DNA from: JAMCXS01 sp964459065
Lineage (GTDB): Bacteria; Acidobacteriota; Terriglobia; UBA7540
Assembly: GCA_964459065.1 (NCBI GenBank)
Contig: CAYWMN010000008.1
Location: 1 to 30,877, forward strand
Direction: 5' to 3'
DNA: 30,877 nucleotides
Positions 21,933 through 30,165 of this stretch are shown here, piece by piece. The number at the start of each line of letters is the position of its first letter. Positions within the stretch are counted from its first letter, which is position 1. The notes below the pieces were generated by a model that was given only the letters and a program-made list of their open reading frames with translations, was not told where the DNA came from and did not search any database. Both the position numbers and the translations under genes were made by a program.

Positions 21933-23267
21933 ATGAGTGAAGCGGTCTTTGCCCACCGAATCCAATTTGCTTTTACCGTAATGTTTCATTACCTGTTTCC
22001 CATTCTCACCATGGGCCTCGGATTTTTCATCGCCGTGTTTTCCACCCTCTACATGGTAACGAAAGACAAGCGGTACTCCGATGCGGCGCAGTTCTGGGCC
22101 AAGATCTTTGCCATCAACTTTGCCATCGGCGTGGTGACCGGGATTCCTCTGGAATTTGAGTTTGGAACCAACTGGAGCCGGTTTTCAAGCTTTGGAGGCG
22201 GAGTGTTCGGGCAGATGCTTCCGCTGGAAGGGGTTTACGCCTTCTTCCTGGAATCCGGTTTTCTGGGCATGTTCCTGGCCGGCGAGCGCCGGGTGGGACG
22301 GACGCTGCACTGGCTTTCAGGCCTGGGGGTCGCCTTGGGTTCTTTGCTCTCAGGCTACTTCATTGTCGCAACCAACGCCTGGATGCAACATCCCGTGGGG
22401 TATGCGATCAACCCGTCCGGCGGCGTACGGCTGACGTCTTTCTGGGCTGTCTTGCTTAATCCCTATGCCATCTGGGAATATGCCCACACCATTAACGGGG
22501 CGCTGCTCGCGGCCGCCTTTGTCATCGGAGGTGTTGGAGCCTTTTACCTGCTTTCAAACCGTCATCGGGATTTTGCCCGACTCTCCGTGAAAACGGCGGT
22601 GATCGCAGGGGTCATCCTGTCGCTGACTCAACTGTTTCCGACCGGTGATTTGAATGGCGCCAGCGTTGTGCAATCGCAGCCGACCAAGCTGGCCGCCATG
22701 GAGGGGCTTTTTAAAACCCAAAAGGGAGCTCCGCTGGCAATTATCGGAATGCCCGACACCGGTCAAGAGAAACTGATCGATCCCATTTACGTGCCTGATT
22801 TCTTGAGCTTCCTGGCTTACGGCCATTTCAATGCCACCGTCGAAGGACTGAGCCATTATGCCCGGGACCTTTGGCCTCCCGTGGAGCTGACTTATTACAG
22901 CTATCACATCATGGTGGGGCTGGGAACCATCTTCATCGCCCAAATGCTGATCGGGCTCTTCCTTTTGTGGAGGCGCAAACTTTATTCCAGCCGTTGGTTC
23001 CTCTGGATGCTGATGCTGACGGTGCCTTTCGTCTATATTGCCAATGAGGCTGGATGGGTGGTCTCGGAGGTTGGAAGGCAGCCGTGGCTGGTTTATGGAC
23101 TTCTGTTGACTCACGCGGGAACCTCGACGAATGTCGCCGCCGGTGAAACCGTCTTCACCACTCTGGGGTTTGCTGGGATTTATCTTATGCTCGCGATCCT
23201 TTTTCTGTTTCTGGTGGCTCGTCTCATTCACCAGGGCCCGCAGGAGAGCGCCCCCACCGCTCCTTAG
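21933..23267 (+). CDS. cydA: Cytochrome bd-type quinol oxidase subunit I
   Basis: A 444-aa CydA with about nine membrane helices. GAGAGG (21921-21926) precedes the ATG. The heme b595 ligand H19 is present (MFHYLFPILTMG), as is the conserved Glu pair helix (LPLEGVYAFFLESGFLGMFLAGERR), the heme b558 ligands in EYAHTINGALLAA and KLAAMEG, and the GRQPW quinol motif. The periplasmic Q-loop is short, as in the cyanide-insensitive (CIO) branch, giving a protein shorter than E. coli CydA. The enzyme reduces O2 to water at the inner membrane using quinol and usually has high oxygen affinity. It is followed 91 bp later by cydB. Confidence 0.95.
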   Translation: MSEAVFAHRIQFAFTVMFHYLFPILTMGLGFFIAVFSTLYMVTKDKRYSDAAQFWAKIFAINFAIGVVTGIPLEFEFGTNWSRFSSFGGGVFGQMLPLEGVYAFFLESGFLGMFLAGERRVGRTLHWLSGLGVALGSLLSGYFIVATNAWMQHPVGYAINPSGGVRLTSFWAVLLNPYAIWEYAHTINGALLAAAFVIGGVGAFYLLSNRHRDFARLSVKTAVIAGVILSLTQLFPTGDLNGASVVQSQPTKLAAMEGLFKTQKGAPLAIIGMPDTGQEKLIDPIYVPDFLSFLAYGHFNATVEGLSHYARDLWPPVELTYYSYHIMVGLGTIFIAQMLIGLFLLWRRKLYSSRWFLWMLMLTVPFVYIANEAGWVVSEVGRQPWLVYGLLLTHAGTSTNVAAGETVFTTLGFAGIYLMLAILFLFLVARLIHQGPQESAPTAP

Positions 23268-23357
23268 CGCCTGAGCCTGCGGCAAACAGAAAAGCAGTTG
23301 CCGGAATCTCGGCCGAACGAGCGGAGCGGGATTGTTGGAGGATGGAGGTTTTGATCA

Positions 23358-24371
23358 ATGAACGTCGCCTGGTTTTGGATGCTTAGCGCGATGCTGACGG
23401 CCTATGCGGTGCTGGACGGGTATGACTTGGGCGTCGGCTCGATTTCCGTTTGGGTGGCGCGCGGCGATGCTGAGCGCCGGATGACGGTCAATTCGATTGG
23501 CCCGGTCTGGAACGGCAATGAGGTCTGGCTGCTCGCGGCAGGCGGCATGCTGGTGGTGTCGTTCCCGCGGGTTTATGCGTCGGGTTTTAGTGGGTTCTAT
23601 CTGGCGCTGATGGTGCTGTTATGGCTTCTCATTTTGCGCGGCGTTTCCATTGAGTTTCGAAACCAGGTGGCGGACCCGCTTTGGAAAAGCTTGTGGGACG
23701 CGGGGTTCTGGGTGGGCAGTCTTCTGGTGGCTTTGCTGCTGGGGGTTGCGTTGGGCAATGTTGTGCAGGGCTTGCCAATCGGTCCGGATGGATATTTCCA
23801 GGGAACCTTCGCGATGTTGCTGAACCCCTATTCGCTGCTTACCGGCTTGCTGAGCGTTACCGTTCTTGCCTGGCATGGGGCGAATTATTTACGCAAGAAG
23901 ACGGAGGGGGCGCTGCTTGAAAGGGCCGTCCGGTGGTCTCGCGGGCTGTGGTGGGCGGTGGCGGCCATGGTCGTCATCGTGACGATCGCCACGTTCTTTT
24001 TTCAGCCGGCTGCCGGCCGCAATTTCGATGCCCACGCGCTTGCCTGGGTTCTTCCGTTGCTGACCCTGGGGAGTCTTGTGTTAGGGTTTGTCTCGCGCCG
24101 CGAACAGTGGAATGATCGGGCATTTCGCGTTTCAACGCTTCTCATCATTGGGTTGATGGGCTCGGCCATGCTGACGGTCTTTCCCAATCTGCTGATGTCA
24201 ACCCTCGACCCGCAGTACAGCCTGACGGTCTACAACGCGGCATCTTCGCCGCTGGCGCTGCGAGCTTCTTTTATTGCCAACATCGTTGGAATGGTCGGCG
24301 TGGTTGTTTACAGCACCTACGTTCACCGCACCTTCAGCGGCAAGGTTCGGGCGGACGAAGGCCATTATTAA
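23358..24371 (+). CDS. cydB: Cytochrome bd-type quinol oxidase subunit II
   Basis: A 337-aa CydB with about eight membrane helices. GGAGG (23344-23348) lies 9 nt before the ATG. Typical motifs are 'AVLDGYDLGVGS' (about 18-29) and 'IGPVWNGNEVWLLAAGG' (about 47-63), and 'LRGVSIEFRNQ' is also conserved. It supports the heme-bearing subunit I and completes the oxidase core. No CydX-like small subunit is visible in the 121 nt that follow. The neighbouring gene is convergent. Confidence 0.95.
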   Translation: MNVAWFWMLSAMLTAYAVLDGYDLGVGSISVWVARGDAERRMTVNSIGPVWNGNEVWLLAAGGMLVVSFPRVYASGFSGFYLALMVLLWLLILRGVSIEFRNQVADPLWKSLWDAGFWVGSLLVALLLGVALGNVVQGLPIGPDGYFQGTFAMLLNPYSLLTGLLSVTVLAWHGANYLRKKTEGALLERAVRWSRGLWWAVAAMVVIVTIATFFFQPAAGRNFDAHALAWVLPLLTLGSLVLGFVSRREQWNDRAFRVSTLLIIGLMGSAMLTVFPNLLMSTLDPQYSLTVYNAASSPLALRASFIANIVGMVGVVVYSTYVHRTFSGKVRADEGHY

Positions 24372-24492
24372 CCACAAGCTGACGCCTGCGCTTGGCGCCT
24401 GGTTCGTTGCAGATGCACAGACCCTCCCGCCGGAAGCAAGCCGTGGCCGTGATAGCGATTGGCGGCGGAGGGATAAGATAAGGCTGAACAGT

Positions 24493-24969
24493 TTATGTTG
24501 CTGGTGCCCGCAGGACGGCTCCAACTGTGTGGAGTTGCTCCAGTGTGGAGGTCACCCGGCCGCTTAATAACTGAACGATCTGGAATGCCGCTTCCGGATC
24601 GTGGCCCAGAAAGTGAAGGAAATCCTCACTGCTGACGAAACCTGCCCGGCAGGCGAAAGTTGCTACAGCCGTTTCCTCATGAGCCATGCCTGATACCGCC
24701 GCGCTAAGGCCCAGAATGTCTCCCGGCACGTGGACTCCTATCACCAGTTCATCGCCACCCGCCTTGGCCATTGAAAGTTGCACTCGGCCTGAATAAAGCA
24801 TATAGATCCCGGACGGGAGCTGGCTTTGAGCAAAAAACTTATGTCCCGCCGGGTAAGCTCCATTGCTTGCAATTGCCTTGAGGGCCCGGCAAACGGACGG
24901 AGTGAGGATCATCGCTGCTTGGGTGTTTCTCTTGAGGCTTTCGTGGTTCCACTGAGATCGATTTCTCAT
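24493..24969 (-). CDS. CRP-like cyclic-nucleotide-binding domain protein with no DNA-binding domain
   Basis: A 158-aa protein with the cNMP-binding beta-roll of the CRP/FNR family: 'YPAGHKFFAQSQLPSGIYMLYSGRVQLSMAKAGGDE' and 'VHVPGDILGLSAAVSG', then the dimerisation helix 'AAFQIVQLLSGRVTSTLEQLHT'. The frame stops at 24493, where a normal member would continue for about 75 residues with a winged helix. No such sequence occurs in any frame of the 121 nt to cydB, so this is not a simple frameshift. It could be a truncated relic or a dominant partner that forms inactive heterodimers with the full regulator at 25363. GGAG lies 7 nt before the ATG. A CRP/FNR palindrome lies about 56 bp upstream. Confidence 0.75.
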   Translation of the reverse strand: MRNRSQWNHESLKRNTQAAMILTPSVCRALKAIASNGAYPAGHKFFAQSQLPSGIYMLYSGRVQLSMAKAGGDELVIGVHVPGDILGLSAAVSGMAHEETAVATFACRAGFVSSEDFLHFLGHDPEAAFQIVQLLSGRVTSTLEQLHTVGAVLRAPAT

Positions 24970-25018
24970 GGCTTTTCTCCATCTGCCTGCAGGCTACGCG
25001 GACTTTGGGCCGCTGGCA

Positions 25019-25032
25019 GTGAGCCGGGTCAC
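25019..25032. promoter_or_regulatory. CRP/FNR-type site GTGA-GCCGGG-TCAC
   Basis: A palindrome core centred about 56 bp upstream of the leftward CRP-like gene at 24493-24969. No clear -10 lies at the class II distance, so repression or autoregulation is as likely as activation. Confidence 0.5.
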
Positions 25033-25212
25033 CCAAGGCAGTGTCCTTTTCACTCGTTTTAGAGCAGCCCTAGGGGCGGGAAGGTGAGGCTGGGAGAAGG
25101 AAATCCGGGCACATTTGGCGCCGTAATCCCAAAACAACGGACTTTTATAAGCTGTACTAGTCTTTAGTCTTGCGATCGTAAGCCGCAGGATTGGAGGCCT
25201 TTGAAAGGGCAA

Positions 25213-25274
25213 GCCCGGGAATCGAACGGCGCGGGTGGGGGTAAATCATCGGCCGCTGGGGCGGACTCCCGGGC
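25213..25274. repeat. Inverted repeat GCCCGGGA ... TCCCGGGC
   Basis: Perfect 8-bp arms at 25213-25220 and 25267-25274, 46 nt apart. Read leftward, the 3' half includes CGTTCGATTCCCGGGC, which looks like a tRNA T-arm and acceptor. The whole is only 62 nt, and the T-stem and acceptor would share bases, so it cannot be a normal tRNA. It may be a decayed tRNA end or an unrelated hairpin. Confidence 0.35.
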
Positions 25275-25295
25275 TGAAGCTCATTCTCAAGATAC

Positions 25296-25309
25296 TGTAC
25301 CTGTGTACA
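25296..25309. promoter_or_regulatory. Inverted repeat TGTAC-CTGT-GTACA
   Basis: Perfect 5-bp arms with a 4-nt spacer, between the tandem CRP/FNR sites and the leftward gene at 24493. It overlaps a possible minus-strand -10 hexamer (TACAGT, 25294-25299). Operator function is a guess from symmetry and position. Confidence 0.3.
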
Positions 25310-25321
25310 TCCATTGCTTCA

Positions 25322-25357
25322 GTGAGCTGCGTCACCGGCATGAGTGACGCAGCTCAC
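25322..25357. promoter_or_regulatory. Mirror pair of CRP/FNR-type sites forming a 15-bp hairpin
   Basis: GTGA-GCTGCG-TCAC (25322-25335) and GTGA-CGCAGC-TCAC (25344-25357) are inverted copies. With their flanking A and T they give 15-bp perfect arms with an 8-nt loop. Centres are 22 bp apart, as in the pair at 12265-12300. It lies 5 bp past the stop of the FNR/CRP gene, so it could also act as a terminator hairpin, though no T-tract follows. Confidence 0.55.
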
Positions 25358-25362
25358 TTCGA

Positions 25363-26079
25363 CTAGGTTCCCAAAACGTTTTCCAAGCCCCTCTTGTTCA
25401 AAATGACCAGCGTCGATCCTTTCAGCTCGGCCAGGCGCTTATTCTTAAATTCACCCAGCGTTCTCGTCACGGTCTCTCGGGAAGTCCCGATGATTTGGCC
25501 GATCTCTTCGTGGGTCAAGGTTAGCTTAACCCGAACGCCCTGGAGCGTTTGTGGGCCTTTCGATGACCACTCGAGCAAGAAACGTGCCAGCTTTTCAGGA
25601 GCCGATTGTGACAATCCCAGAGACCGGACCTGCTCGCACGCTGTTTGATAGCTGGTGCTCAACTGTTGAGCGGCTCGGATGGAAGCTTCGCCGTGATCGC
25701 GCAGAAGACGCAGGAAATCATCCCTCTTAACAAAGTTAACCTGGCAAGGCTCAAGCGTCTCCGCGGTCGCCTGGAAAGCCGTGTCGGAAACCGCAGCATG
25801 TAAGCCCAAAATCTCGCCCGGTTTCACGATTCTCAAAATCAGCGTCTTCCCTTCGCTTGAAGTCATGGAGAGTTTCACGCGACCTTTGCAGAGCAGGAAC
25901 ACTCCTTGGGCTGACTGCCCCTCCACAAACAGTACGGCTCCCGCCGGATACGCCGTTGTGTACTTGATCGCCTCAAATGCTTGAACCCCAGCCGGCGAAA
26001 GGTCACAAAAATATCCCGGCTGTTTTCCATCACACACTTGGCAACCTTCGACAAGATCTAAGCCATAGGGTGACCGCAT
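25363..26079 (-). CDS. FNR/CRP-family transcription regulator with FNR-like cysteines
   Basis: A 238-aa full-length regulator. ATG at 26079 follows GGAGGGTAAG. N-terminal C13-x2-C16-x8-C25 (GCQVCDGKQPGYFCDL) plus C112 in AETLEPCQVNF, which aligns with FNR C122 (ALETSMVCEIPF), makes a possible [4Fe-4S] oxygen or redox sensor. The spacing differs from E. coli FNR (C-x2-C-x5-C). The beta-roll runs about 40-125, the dimer helix about 128-160, and the winged helix about 180-230 with recognition helix SRETVTRTL. This keeps the R-E-x3-R contacts of CRP (RETVGR), not the V-E-x2-S-R of FNR, so TGTGA half-sites are predicted. It is the last gene of the leftward block, starting 1 bp after the STAS gene. 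It is the best candidate for binding the nine GTGA-N6-TCAC sites here. Confidence 0.88.
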   Translation of the reverse strand: MRSPYGLDLVEGCQVCDGKQPGYFCDLSPAGVQAFEAIKYTTAYPAGAVLFVEGQSAQGVFLLCKGRVKLSMTSSEGKTLILRIVKPGEILGLHAAVSDTAFQATAETLEPCQVNFVKRDDFLRLLRDHGEASIRAAQQLSTSYQTACEQVRSLGLSQSAPEKLARFLLEWSSKGPQTLQGVRVKLTLTHEEIGQIIGTSRETVTRTLGEFKNKRLAELKGSTLVILNKRGLENVLGT

Positions 26080-26080
26080 C

Positions 26081-26377
26081 TTACCCTCCGTTTCTACCCG
26101 CGTGGGCTCCAGCCCGCGCAATCTCATTGATAATATAACGAGCCATCAATTGGGTCCCCTGCAAATCGACGCCTTTTCCCACCATTCGGGCCAGCAACTT
26201 TTTCCCTTCCCGCCCAACGTAGGTGACGTCCGTTAGATCAACCGTGATCTGCCGGGATGGATGGGTCCCGCGTTCTATCCAAGTTCGTTCCAATTCATCA
26301 ACCCAAGGGCCGGATAGCTTACCTTCCAACTTTACCGTGGTACCCTCCGGGGCTTCCTGGAAAGTAATTCTTAGCAT
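26081..26377 (-). CDS. STAS-domain protein (anti-anti-sigma-like), non-phosphorylatable type
   Basis: A 98-aa stand-alone STAS domain. ATG at 26377 is chosen over GTG at 26386 because GGGAG is 8 nt away. The pattern LRITFQEAPEGTTVKLEGKLSGPWVDELERTW, ITVDLTDVTYVGREGKKLLARMV and LMARYIINEIARAG fits SpoIIAA-like proteins. In SpoIIAA the loop after the second strand carries D-S-S-G with the phosphorylated Ser. Here it is G-R-E-G, so control by an anti-sigma kinase is not expected. It may act as a protein-docking module. Its stop codon overlaps the ribosome-binding site of the FNR/CRP gene, so the two are coupled. Confidence 0.8.
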   Translation of the reverse strand: MLRITFQEAPEGTTVKLEGKLSGPWVDELERTWIERGTHPSRQITVDLTDVTYVGREGKKLLARMVGKGVDLQGTQLMARYIINEIARAGAHAGRNGG

Positions 26378-26416
26378 ATTATACACTCCCAGCAGTCCTT
26401 GCTCCCTCCTGTGATC

Positions 26417-26827
26417 TCAAGCAGCGTGCGCGGACCGGATGTTGCGGCTTTTCAGCTTTTGGACCATCGCCGCGCCGGTGATATTTGCTATGTCGATTGA
26501 CGAAAAAGGAGGAGTCACGAAGTCAAAAGCTCCAAGCTCAAGAGTCTCCAGGTAAAGGCCAATATCGGCGGTGCGCGAGACGATGATAACCGGCAGCAAG
26601 GTGCTGGCTTGGTGTGCGATACGAAGGATGTCTTCCCACGTGCCATCCGGCAAAATCGTGTCGGTGAAAACCATCTCGCCCGAATTTCCTTCTTTCAAAA
26701 GGCGCGCTGCTTCTCTGCAACTGCGGACGCGGCGGACCTCCGTACCCAAACGCTTGAGAAGTTTCCCAAGCTCCTCACAGGGCTTATCTTCATCGTAAAC
26801 CATGAGTGTTTTAATTTTTTCGTTCAC
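26417..26827 (-). CDS. Atypical single-domain receiver protein
   Basis: A 136-aa receiver with GTG start at 26827 (AGAGGAA upstream). Acidic residues D12-E13-D14 and the phospho-acceptor D56 (VFTDTILPDGTW) are present, with S84 as the switch residue (IIVSRTAD). The normally invariant Lys of the K-P motif is Pro (FDFVTPPF, 102-108 region). Loss of this Lys usually uncouples phosphorylation from the conformational change. It aligns with the receiver at 11102, which has lost the Asp as well. It sits between the sigma54 activator gene and the STAS gene on the same strand and is probably co-transcribed with them. Confidence 0.8.
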   Translation of the reverse strand: MNEKIKTLMVYDEDKPCEELGKLLKRLGTEVRRVRSCREAARLLKEGNSGEMVFTDTILPDGTWEDILRIAHQASTLLPVIIVSRTADIGLYLETLELGAFDFVTPPFSSIDIANITGAAMVQKLKSRNIRSAHAA

Positions 26828-26866
26828 GTCAATTCCTCTGGAAACAGCACGCGCTGTGAGAACCTT

Positions 26867-26966
26867 NNNNNNNNNNNNNNNNNNNNNNNNNNNNNNNNNN
26901 NNNNNNNNNNNNNNNNNNNNNNNNNNNNNNNNNNNNNNNNNNNNNNNNNNNNNNNNNNNNNNNNNN
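26867..26966. other. 100-N assembly gap
   Basis: Exactly 100 N, the conventional size for a scaffold gap of unknown length. It hides the 3' end of the leftward sigma54 activator gene and whatever follows up to 26866. Confidence 0.98.
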
Positions 26967-29834
26967 GGATCCCCCGGAGATTTCCTCGCGAGTGATTCCC
27001 AGCTTCCGCATCTTGGAGTTCAGGGTGGTTCGCTTCAGTCCCAGGCGTGCGGCAGCGCCATGCGGGCCTCCGATAACTCCTCGGGACTCCCGCAGGACGC
27101 GAATAATGTGGTCGCGCTCAGCGTCCTCAAGCAGGGCGCTGGGACTTGCGGGATCATCGCCGATGAGGCTTAATTCTGCGAGAGGGACGCGCAGCACGGG
27201 GCCAGGCGAGAGAATGACGGCTCTTTCGATAATGTTCTCAAGTTCACGAACATTTCCAGGCCAGGGCCAGCGCACGAGGACATCCATGGTTTCGGGGGGG
27301 ATAATTTCAATGTTCTTGTGCATTCTTTCCGCGTGTTTTTGGGCAAAATAGCTGACGAGGATGGGAATATCGTCAGCCCGCTTCCGAAGCGGCGGCACCG
27401 TAATGGGAAAGACCAGGAGGCGGTAATAGAGGTCGTTGCGGAATTCACGGGTGGAGACCATCTTGGCGAGGTCTCGGTTGGTCGCTGCAATCAAGCGGAC
27501 ATCCACCGGAATGGTTCGCGTGCCGCCCAGCCGTTCGAATTCCTGTTCCTGAAGAGCTCGGAGCAGTTTGGGTTGGAGCTCCAGCGGGATGTCGCCGACT
27601 TCATCCAGGAACAAGGTTCCCTGATGGGCCAGCTCAAGACGGCCGATCTTTTGCGAGATTGCTCCGGTAAAAGCGCCCTTTTCGTGGCCGAAGAGTTCGC
27701 TTTCAAGCAATCCGGTGGGAATTGCGGCACAGTTCAGTTTGATAAAAGTGCGGTCGCGACGAGCGCTTAGATTATGAATGGCGCGGGCCACCAGCTCTTT
27801 GCCTGTACCGGTTTCTCCCAGAACCAGCACCGTTGCATCGGTGGGGCCGACCGTTTCCACCTGTTTCAAGACACGCCTGAGAGCGGTGCTTTCTCCAATG
27901 ATCTCCTCAAAGTGGTTTTCAGTGCGGATCTCATCCTCAAGATAGAGTTTTTCTTCCGCCAGCCTTTCTTTCAGTTGCGCCACCTGCCGGAAGGTTAAGG
28001 CATTATTGAGCGCCATGGCGACGTGGCCAGCCACCTGAGTGAGCAGTTCGACTTTATTTTGTTGAAATGCAGCTTCGCGGCGGCTGACAAGGTTCAAAGT
28101 CCCCAACTCCCGGTCGCGGATAACCAGCGGCAGGAAGCATGCCGACTTGATGCCTTCGGCTGCCAGCCGCCGAAGGGATGCCGGATTGCCGGGAGTGTTT
28201 GCGAGGTCATTGACGACCAGGGGCTGGCGTGAATGCATCACCTTTTCTGCCAGGCTCTGCTGGCCTGACGATAACATTTCATTCTGCAGCGAGGCTTCTG
28301 CTTGAGGCTGTTCCAGTGAAACCAGGCGCAGTTGTTTGCTGTCCTGCTCATAGAGCGCCAGAGTCGCGTATTCATGGGGCATCACTCGGCGAAGAGTTGC
28401 GGAAACAGCTCCAAACAGCTCCCGAATATCCAGGTGAGAGAGCAGAACGGAGCTGACTTCCAACAGCAGCGCTTCTTCAGCTTTCTTCCGCTCCGTAATA
28501 TCCGTGGAAACACCGGCCAGCGCGTAGGGTTTTCCCGCTGAATCGAAAAGGGGGACTTTGACCGAGATGTAAGTGCGCAGGCTATCCGCCTGCCCGAAAA
28601 GTTGCTCGAACTCCATGGGGGTCCGGGAGTCGAGGACTTTTTGGTCGTTCGCCCGCAGTCTGTCCGCGATATCTTTCGGGAACAGGTCGTAATCTGTTTT
28701 CCCCAGGGCTTGCTCCTTATCAATTCCCAAGACGTCTGCAAGCTTCTGGTTGATTTTCAGGTACCGGCCTTTGAGATCCTTCAGAAAGATGGACGCCGTT
28801 GAGTTGTCCAGAATGCTTTGGAGCTGTTGTTCGCTGGATCGCAGAGCCTCCTCCGCCCGTTTGCGTTCGGTGATGTCGCGGACGACGGCCAGAACGACCA
28901 AGCCTTCCTTACTTTCGATGGGGCTCAGCAGGATTTCAACGGGGAACTCTGTTCCGTCCTTCCTTTTTGCGTAAAGGTCCAGCCCTCTGCCCATGGGTCG
29001 CATGTGCGGATTGATGCGATAATCTTGCCGATGCTGAACATGGGTTTCCCGGAAGCGGTCCGGAAGCAGAACCTCAAGGGGCCGACCCTCGATTTCCGAC
29101 CTCTGGTATCCGAACATTTTTTCGGTCTGCGCGTTAATTCGAGTGATCTCGCCTTGGTCATTTGAAACAATGACGCCATCCGGTGCGGACTCAAAAAGCT
29201 GCTCGAAAAGCGCCTGGGTTTCCCGAAGCTGATCCTCGGCGCGCCGCCGCCCCAGCCTATCCAAATAGGATTCAAGCGTTTGATAATTCAGGGCATTGTC
29301 CACTGCGACGGCGACTTGCTGGGCCACCCGCTGTAGAAATGCCAGGTCCTCCTGGGTATAGGCTCCCTGGGTTTTGCTGCCGAAGCCCAGCGCGCCCAAA
29401 CGGCGTTGTACTGTGGTTAGCGGAAGAACACAGTAAGACTTCATACCGTGTTCGCGCAAAACCTGCAGAGCGCGGGGAAACCGAGTTTCCTGGGCGATAT
29501 CCAGCAGGACTAAAGGTTGCTGTGTTTGCCACACCCAGCCGTCACAGGAATCCTCAATCGGTGTCTCGATGGGAAGCGGAAGATTGTTCTTTCCACCTGC
29601 CTCGATGAGGTTTGACCGCATGACGCCATTGTCTGCATCGTGGAGAACGTAGTTGAGGAAATCGAATTTGACAACCCTCTGGAGATGGCCTGCCAGATCG
29701 TGAAAGAGTCCAGACAGGTCGCGGTGGCGGGCAATCAGGTCTGCGACTTCAAGCAGAGTTTGGTAGCGGTCGACACGGAACTCCGTGGGCCCACCCTGAT
29801 GTTGGGAAAGACTCATATGAGCCCAAGATATCAT
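26967..29834 (-). CDS. Sigma54-dependent activator with GAF-PAS-PAS-GAF sensory region (3' end in gap)
   Basis: About 956 visible residues of an NtrC/FhlA-type enhancer-binding protein, cut by the assembly gap near its natural C-terminus. Order: GAF (about 25-190), PAS (about 210-325), PAS (about 335-455), GAF (about 465-630), AAA+ (about 650-890), Fis-type helix-turn-helix (about 905-950, GAAARLGLKRTTLNSKMRKLG). Walker A is GETGTGKE, the sigma54 contact loop GAFTGA is intact, and Walker B is LFLDEVGD. There is no receiver domain, so it probably senses a ligand or redox state directly. The start is uncertain: ATG at 29834 or at 29816, neither with a good ribosome-binding site. Genes for a receiver, a STAS protein and a CRP/FNR regulator follow. 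I found no convincing sigma54 promoter in the window. Confidence 0.88.
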
Positions 29835-30165
29835 TGGGATTAACGGCGAAGCAAGCGAAGCACCAAGGCTCCAGAAAAGATTCGCGCTTTAAGGATTGAA
29901 ATGGCGGAGGAAATTCATGGGAGGGTGGAGGCGAAGCGACCGCGTTAAGTCGCGGGCCTTTGCGGAGGTCTGGCTTATGCGCCAGCTACAAACTCCGCTT
30001 TCGTACTTCCCTATCGCCTCGGAACACCCTCCCTCTGTTCTCATCATGTCGCCCGCCCTTCCGGGACGCAGTGACCTTCATCACGGTTCTCTGTGACGGA
30101 TTTCCCGCGCGCCTCAGGTTGTATTCTTGGAGTCCGGAGGCCGCTCGTCTGGAAGCCCTTCCCGC
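29835..30165. other. 331-nt gap upstream of the sigma54 activator gene
   Basis: No gene is supported. Apart from the CRP/FNR-type site at 30071-30084 I see only weak inverted repeats. A minus-strand CATGAT (30043-30048) lies 29.5 bp from the site's centre and could be a -10 for the activator gene, giving a long leader. Confidence 0.5.
30071..30084. promoter_or_regulatory. CRP/FNR-type site GTGA-CCTTCA-TCAC
   Basis: A palindrome core in the gap upstream of the leftward sigma54 activator gene, about 240 bp from its start. Half-sites are exact and the flanks less symmetrical than at 12572. Confidence 0.45.

Noticed and set aside
25213..25280. tRNA gene on the minus strand
   Set aside because: Only 62 nt between acceptor-like arms, with no separate T-stem and no anticodon arm of normal size.
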